Of a stretch of DNA of 6,401 nt, positions 6,225 through 6,401 are shown piece after piece. The translations under genes and the position numbers were made by a program. Below the pieces are notes generated by a model. The model was given only the letters and a program-made list of their open reading frames with translations, was not told the origin of the DNA and did not search any database. How positions within the stretch are numbered: position 1 is the stretch's first letter; every line of letters begins with the position of its first letter. Source of the stretch: Betaproteobacteria bacterium (GTDB lineage Bacteria; Pseudomonadota; Gammaproteobacteria; Burkholderiales; Casimicrobiaceae); NCBI GenBank assembly GCA_003153335.1, contig PLYG01000510.1, forward strand, positions 1 through 6,401, read 5' to 3'.

Positions 6225-6401
6225 CGCTACACCGGTCGGGGGCCGCGTTTGCAGAAGTGCCGCGACGCAACAACGATTCGGGCCGTCGACGTACCGTTGA
6301 GTTTCCTGTCCTTGATGAGCTCCCTGCAGCGCCTCTGCAACAGGCTTGGTCGGCAGCCCCGTCCGCGATATAATTAACGGTTTGCTCGACCGGCTGCAGC
6401 T
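6225..6401. other. Non-coding tail with no convincing gene
   Basis: I read this stretch in the plausible frames. It gives only short open stretches without a ribosome binding site or recognisable protein. No hairpin followed by a T-run is seen after the DUF2237 stop, so no intrinsic terminator can be assigned. The only notable element is the TATAAT near its right end. Confidence 0.5.
6346..6374 (+). promoter_or_regulatory. Candidate promoter reading off the right edge
   Basis: A perfect TATAAT (6369-6374) stands out in GC-rich surroundings, followed by TAACGG. A weak -35, TTGGTC (6346-6351, three of six), lies 17 bp upstream. A gene starting just beyond 6401 on the plus strand would explain it, but none is visible. 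The -10 is good and the -35 poor. Confidence 0.35.

Noticed and set aside
6225..6300. Possible terminator after the DUF2237 gene
   Set aside because: Only short imperfect GC repeats were found, with no stable hairpin followed by a T-run.
6257..6373. Small plus-strand frame from a GTG, about 38 codons
   Set aside because: No ribosome site and no recognisable sequence; it ends within the TATAAT element, so coding is not supported.
1..6401. CRISPR arrays, tRNA or rRNA genes, insertion sequences, riboswitches
   Set aside because: Looked for regular repeats, cloverleaf-like segments, transposase motifs and terminal inverted repeats; none seen.

Overview
The window is a high-GC bacterial chromosomal segment. 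Protein style and gene order suggest a proteobacterium, but nothing here fixes the genus. It has two parts. Positions 1-5600 hold one tightly packed minus-strand operon. Positions 5600-6401 hold a decayed gene fragment, one small plus-strand gene (DUF2237 family) and a non-coding tail.

In transcription order (right to left) the operon encodes: a secreted family-1 extracellular solute-binding protein (4246-5517); two CUT1/MalFG-type ABC permeases (3279-4226 and 2434-3267); a LacI/PurR-family repressor (1312-2433); a peptidase C45 / penicillin acyltransferase-like Ntn-hydrolase (126-1310); and the first 46 codons of an FAD-dependent oxidoreductase (1-139, cut by the window edge). Junctions run from a 19-nt gap to a 14-nt overlap, so the genes are probably co-transcribed and partly translationally coupled. 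No ATP-binding subunit is visible. It must lie beyond the left edge or be a shared ATPase elsewhere.

Upstream of the binding-protein gene is a clear sigma70-type promoter (TTGACA, 17 bp, TATCTT; 5566-5594 on the minus strand). A perfect 16-bp palindrome, TTTGAAACGTTTCAAA (5551-5566), lies over the predicted transcription start. It has the central CpG expected of LacI-family operators. The encoded repressor has a PurR/RbsR-like recognition helix (TVSHVLN) and the hinge leucine. The simplest model is a self-regulated, substrate-inducible operon.

The cargo is unusual for a sugar-type importer operon. No glycosidase or sugar kinase is present, but there is an autoproteolytic amide hydrolase/acyltransferase followed by a flavoprotein. 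My inference is uptake of a small amide-bearing or N-acylated compound, cleavage or acyl transfer by the C45 enzyme, and oxidation by the flavoprotein. The substrate cannot be read from sequence.

Between the operon promoter and the DUF2237 gene, about 5608-5763 on the plus strand encodes a recognisable N-terminal piece of a GAF-domain sensor protein. It has no usable start and no downstream domains, so it looks like a gene remnant. A candidate promoter for the DUF2237 gene lies in its end. Positions 6225-6401 contain no convincing gene, only a TATAAT-centred candidate promoter near the right edge.
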